This document shows positions 32,155-34,489 of a DNA stretch of 34,489 bases, piece after piece (within the stretch, counting starts at the first letter, position 1; every line of letters starts with the position of its first letter). The notes under the pieces were generated by a model. It worked only from the letters and a program-made list of their open reading frames with translations, searched no databases and was not told the DNA's origin. The DNA lies in the NCBI GenBank assembly GCA_046760505.1, contig JBHIEG010000022.1, positions 1-34,489 on the forward strand. Reading direction: 5' to 3'. A program made the position numbers and the translations under genes. Source of the stretch: CAYFZR01 sp046760505 [NCBI: Candidatus Hydrothermarchaeota archaeon] (GTDB taxonomy: Archaea; CAYFZR01).

Positions 32155-32186
32155 TTTATATATTATTTCTAACGCATTTTTATATC
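32155..32186 (+). promoter_or_regulatory. Tandem TATA boxes of the hsp20 gene
   Basis: TTTATATATT (32155-32164) and TTTTTATATC (32177-32186) each resemble an archaeal TATA box, with expected starts near 32185 and 32207. Two boxes could give a basal and a heat-induced transcript; only their positions are seen. Confidence 0.4.
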
Positions 32187-32219
32187 AGATTGAACAAATA
32201 AAATTTAGGGGTGATGATC

Positions 32220-32684
32220 TTGAGTTGGGATCCATGGGAAGAATTTAGAGAGATAGAAAAGCGCATGAACAGACTTTTTAGAGATTTATGGGGATTGAGA
32301 CGAGGATGGAGACCAAGCCTTCCAGCAAGAGAAAGGGCAATAGAACCCAGGGAAGAAGGATTGATTCAGCCCTTCACAGATATAATCGAGACAGATAAAG
32401 AGATAGTGGTAAGCGCAGAAATTCCTGGAGTGGCGAAGGAGGATATCAATATCAATGTCACGGAGGACAGCATAGAGATTTCTGCAGAGACGAAGCGCGA
32501 AGAAAAAGAAGAGAGAGAAGGTTATATACGCAGAGAAAGGAGTTATGGAAAGTACTACAGGTCCTACTCGCTGCCATCAAGTGTGAATCCGGATGAAGCA
32601 AAGGCGACCTATAAAAATGGAGTTTTGGAAATAAGACTACCAAAAACAGAGGTAAAAAAAGGTAAAACCATAAAGATAGAGTAA
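32220..32684 (+). CDS. hsp20: Small heat-shock protein Hsp20 (alpha-crystallin family)
   Basis: A 154-residue ATP-independent chaperone that holds unfolding proteins. The N terminus (S-W-D-P-W-E-E-F-R-E-I-E-K-R-M-N-R-L-F) is typical of archaeal Hsp20; the alpha-crystallin domain spans about 55-145, with A-E-I-P-G-V and the conserved N-G-V-L near the end; the C-terminal tail is basic and has a possible I-R-L/I-K-I interaction motif. TTG 32220 is chosen: the strong site GGGGTGAT (32208-32215) lies four bases before it, while GTG 32211 and ATG 32214 overlap that site. A T-rich terminator follows. Confidence 0.93.
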   Translation: MSWDPWEEFREIEKRMNRLFRDLWGLRRGWRPSLPARERAIEPREEGLIQPFTDIIETDKEIVVSAEIPGVAKEDININVTEDSIEISAETKREEKEEREGYIRRERSYGKYYRSYSLPSSVNPDEAKATYKNGVLEIRLPKTEVKKGKTIKIE

Positions 32685-32703
32685 TTCTATCTTTTTCTTT
32701 TTA
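32685..32703 (+). terminator. T-rich terminator after hsp20
   Basis: The 19 bases after the hsp20 stop contain TCTTTTTCTTTTTATT, an oligo-T pattern of the kind that terminates archaeal transcription without a stem-loop. Confidence 0.5.
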
Positions 32704-32753
32704 TTCTCTGAATTACACCTGAAAGAAATAATAAGCGACCAAAGTCAAATTTA

Positions 32754-33149
32754 CTAATCAGGGTCTGAAATCTCACTTAATACTCCTTTCTCCATCTGGT
32801 ATCTAAGAAGAGAAACTCCGCAATCGTCGCATCGATTGAAATAATCGTTAAAGCGGTGTGAATTCACAGACTTAAAGTCAATTTCGCATAGTTCGCATGA
32901 CTTGGAAAGAATTCGCAAAACGTTACTCTTTTCTTTGGTCCCTAGGAATCTCCAACTTCTATCTGTGAGATCAAATCTGAGGTCTGAAAAATCGATCGTG
33001 CATTCTTCACAAGAACTTGTACAGATTCCATCTTCTCCGCAAAGGATTCCAATTATCGCTCTTGCAACTCTGTCCGACTTCTTTCGAACAAATAATGACT
33101 CCGTTAAAATTCTCTTAAGGTCTTCTTCAATCTCGATTATCCTCTCCAT
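32754..33149 (-). CDS. Eight-cysteine protein of unknown function with an internal repeat
   Basis: A 131-residue soluble protein I do not recognise. Cysteines fall at 37, 43, 47, 50, 85, 88, 107 and 110. The first four (C-x5-C-x3-C-x2-C) could hold a zinc ion or iron-sulfur cluster, and the other two C-x2-C pairs could form a second site. Two segments look duplicated: S-C-E-E-C-T-I-D-F at about 46-54 and S-C-E-L-C-E-I-D-F at about 84-92. The N-terminal 30 residues are a charged helix. ATG 33149 has GGGAGGGAC before it, and the AT-rich stretch GTAAATTAATTTT upstream (about 33195-33207) may be its TATA box. Its neighbours are hsp20 and another unknown on the same strand, so context gives no function. 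Confidence 0.65.
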   Translation of the reverse strand: MERIIEIEEDLKRILTESLFVRKKSDRVARAIIGILCGEDGICTSSCEECTIDFSDLRFDLTDRSWRFLGTKEKSNVLRILSKSCELCEIDFKSVNSHRFNDYFNRCDDCGVSLLRYQMEKGVLSEISDPD

Positions 33150-33233
33150 GTCCCTCCCCTTCTACTCATTGCAATCCTCTTATTGGGAGGACAAAATTAA
33201 TTTACGATTTCCATACTAAAATCTCTTTCGAAA

Positions 33234-33255
33234 ATGAATTAAAATTAAATTCATT
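33234..33255. repeat. Inverted repeat in the 180-base gap between two unknown genes
   Basis: AATGAATT and AATTCATT form eight-base arms (33233-33240 and 33248-33255) around a seven-base AT spacer. It lies about 85-105 bases upstream of the minus-strand eight-cysteine gene, a possible regulator site. A shorter stem ACTTAT/ATAAGT with loop CCGGA (33299-33315) sits just after the stop of the next gene and may help end its transcript. Confidence 0.3.
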
Positions 33256-33329
33256 CAAGTGAAAAAAACTTTTTAAATTTTTAGAATTAAAAATAATCAC
33301 TTATCCGGAATAAGTCATCTTAAAAAGTG

Positions 33330-33692
33330 TCAGAGATCTTTTTTTCCTTCAAGTTCTCTGATTTTATTTAATATGGCCTTTGTGATATCGTTGTCCCGCT
33401 TGAAAATCGTGACTACTCCAGCACTTCCTGAGACGTTTCCCAAATCATCTGTCAGATAGACGTTTCCTCTTTCAAGAACTCCGTATTTTTTGAAATCAGC
33501 CTTTCCATAGCATGATTCCGTAACATATACGCAAGAACTCCAGTCTTTCTTTTGAACTTCTAGGCTCGAGGAATAGCAGATAAGATAACCTTCCTTGTAC
33601 TCGAGAGTTCGCTTTCCGTGAATTATTGCGCATTCTATTATTTCATTAATATCTCTTCTTTCAGGATCCATTGGAAACTTTATCAAGGTCAA
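33330..33692 (-). CDS. Protein of unknown function, 120 residues
   Basis: No family recognised. It is soluble, with mixed strands and helices and four cysteines scattered (positions about 21, 39, 54 and 61), not in a clear metal pattern. A glycine/serine segment near residues 85-92 (G-N-V-S-G-S-A-G) separates a beta-rich body from a charged C-terminal helix. TTG 33692 follows GGGATT; TTG 33686 or ATG 33671 are alternatives. A TATA-like CTATTTAACAT on the minus strand (about 33722-33732) fits a promoter divergent from the J-domain gene. Confidence 0.55.
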   Translation of the reverse strand: MTLIKFPMDPERRDINEIIECAIIHGKRTLEYKEGYLICYSSSLEVQKKDWSSCVYVTESCYGKADFKKYGVLERGNVYLTDDLGNVSGSAGVVTIFKRDNDITKAILNKIRELEGKKDL

Positions 33693-33737
33693 TTTAATCC
33701 CTTGAAAAATTTCTGACGAAAAATGTTAAATAGGAAT

Positions 33738-33765
33738 TATATAAAATTATGGAATACTCGAAGGT
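33738..33765 (+). promoter_or_regulatory. TATA box upstream of the J-domain gene
   Basis: TTATATAAAA (33738-33747) predicts a start near 33768, four bases before ATG 33772, so the message may be leaderless, although a GGTG (33763-33766) also sits at normal binding-site distance. Confidence 0.45.
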
Positions 33766-33771
33766 GTCCCA

Positions 33772-34074
33772 ATGTTTAGAGAGCTGGAGCTGGAAAAAAA
33801 AGCCCGCAGAATATTGAATGTTCCATGGAATGCCACTCATTCGGACATCAAAAAAGCATATAGATCCATGATCAAAGATTTTCACCCAGATAACAGACCG
33901 GGAGACAAGTGTTTAGAGGAGAAGTTCAAGGCAATAACTGAGGCGTACGAAATTCTTACAAACAAAAGGAATTCCAGAACTTATACTCTTTTGAACATGA
34001 CCGTGGACCCTGAAGATTCTAAGGTAAAATCCTATGAGGAATGGTGGAAAGAAAACTTCTTTTGGGTTATTTAA
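33772..34074 (+). CDS. Small J-domain protein
   Basis: A 100-residue protein made almost wholly of a J domain, which stimulates the ATPase of Hsp70 chaperones. The H-P-D motif is at residues 38-40 (D-F-H-P-D-N-R-P), preceded by helix II (S-D-I-K-K-A-Y-R-S-M-I-K) and followed by helix III (E-E-K-F-K-A-I-T-E-A-Y-E-I-L). The usual glycine/phenylalanine region, zinc finger and C-terminal substrate domains of DnaJ are missing; instead about 30 residues end in E-E-W-W-K-E-N-F-F-W, an aromatic tail that may be a targeting or binding element. dnaK is not in the window. It starts from its own TATA box. Confidence 0.85.
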   Translation: MFRELELEKKARRILNVPWNATHSDIKKAYRSMIKDFHPDNRPGDKCLEEKFKAITEAYEILTNKRNSRTYTLLNMTVDPEDSKVKSYEEWWKENFFWVI

Positions 34075-34106
34075 AAAATAGATGACAGAAATAGGTGCTT
34101 TTGGTA

Positions 34107-34489
34107 TTATTTTGTTTTATCAGAGTATCTCCATGCAACTTCAAAATTTTGTTTAAGACACTTAACGCATGATGAATATTCTATTGTTGAGATTTCGAAG
34201 ATGTCATCATCAAGCCACAGTAAGTTGTAAACCATATCTGAAAAGGTTACAGAACCCGTGTTTACATCTTTTCCCTTCCAATTCGCGTATATCCTACTTT
34301 AGTAACAGATACGGGGCATAATCTTTTTATTTCTTCTGAAGGTTCTTCTCCAAGGGGTAAAATTATCTTAAGATCTTTATTTTGGGATCGAATTTATTGC
34401 ATTAGTCTTTTTGATAATTTTCTTTTTCGAGATTTTAATGGCGAGAATTCGCAAAATGGAAAGGAACTGAGATCTTGAAGTAAAAAATG
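34107..34489 (-). pseudogene. Frameshifted minus-strand gene of unknown function, running off the window
   Basis: Three consecutive minus-strand frames look coding but are joined only through frameshifts. Segment 1 is open from the window edge to a stop at 34377-34379 (it includes K-K-T-N-A-I-N-S-I-P-K). Segment 2 (34262-34393) includes I-I-L-P-L-G-E-E-P-S-E-E-I-K-R-L-C-P-V. Segment 3 (about 34107-34297) includes S-V-T-F-S-D-M-V-Y-N-L-L-W-L-D-D-D and C-V-K-C, ending with K-T-K and a stop. The likely shift points are the A-rich runs near 34378 and 34275. Either the gene is decayed or the assembly has single-base errors. I cannot name the family. The rest of 34075-34489 holds nothing else I can support. 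Confidence 0.45.

Overview
The window reads as a stretch of chromosome from an AT-rich euryarchaeon of a methanogen or methanogen-related lineage. The support is archaeal-type information genes (RFC large subunit, threonyl-tRNA synthetase with the archaeal N-terminal editing domain, ribosomal protein eL40), a homologue of methanogenesis marker protein 14, a methanogen-type thymidylate synthase, a short cobalamin-type MetE, an SMC-ScpA-ScpB operon, and TATA/BRE promoters with GGTG-type ribosome binding sites. The species cannot be named from the sequence alone. Protein composition rich in K, E, I and R suggests a thermophile, but that is only an inference. Genes are tightly packed: many overlap as ATGA, and several convergent pairs are separated by 1-8 bases or overlap.

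Region 1 (1-10327, all +) is a surface-glycan locus of eight overlapping or closely spaced genes. It holds four multi-membrane GT-C-like glycosyltransferases (three share a D-x-Y-x-H first-loop motif), a GT4 glycosyltransferase, an oligosaccharide polymerase-like membrane protein, a GlcNAc-1-phosphate transferase that would charge the lipid carrier, and a membrane-anchored protein of unknown role. The last gene fuses a GT-C-like membrane half to a complete NodB-type polysaccharide deacetylase, which looks like the most novel protein here. A leaderless-type promoter lies inside the cluster before the anchored protein.

Region 2 (10313-19479) is mostly housekeeping. It contains rfcL, a thioredoxin-fold protein fused to two V4R domains, tRNA-Ser(CGA), a cysteine desulfurase, YjbQ, thrS, an MthK-like potassium channel with a second stand-alone RCK subunit, and a MacB/FtsX-like ABC permease without its ATPase.

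Region 3 (19480-22950) is looser and more accessory. It has a GC-rich inverted repeat, a dolichol/diacylglycerol kinase-like protein, a 59-residue ribbon-helix-helix regulator with a palindrome over its own promoter, a 44-residue four-cysteine protein, a secreted beta-propeller protein expanding by perfect 120-bp repeats whose ribosome binding site sits in a hairpin, decayed AbiEi/AbiEii toxin-antitoxin genes, and tRNA-Leu(TAA).

Region 4 (22951-27293) has eL40 on + and, on -, an apparent four-gene operon: a secreted alpha/alpha-toroid protein, marker protein 14, metE and thyA. The last three suggest corrinoid/one-carbon chemistry.

Region 5 (27398-34489) has the SMC-ScpA-ScpB condensin operon, an Hsp20, a cysteine-rich unknown with an internal repeat, another unknown, a J-domain-only protein, and at the right edge a minus-strand reading frame broken by two apparent frameshifts.
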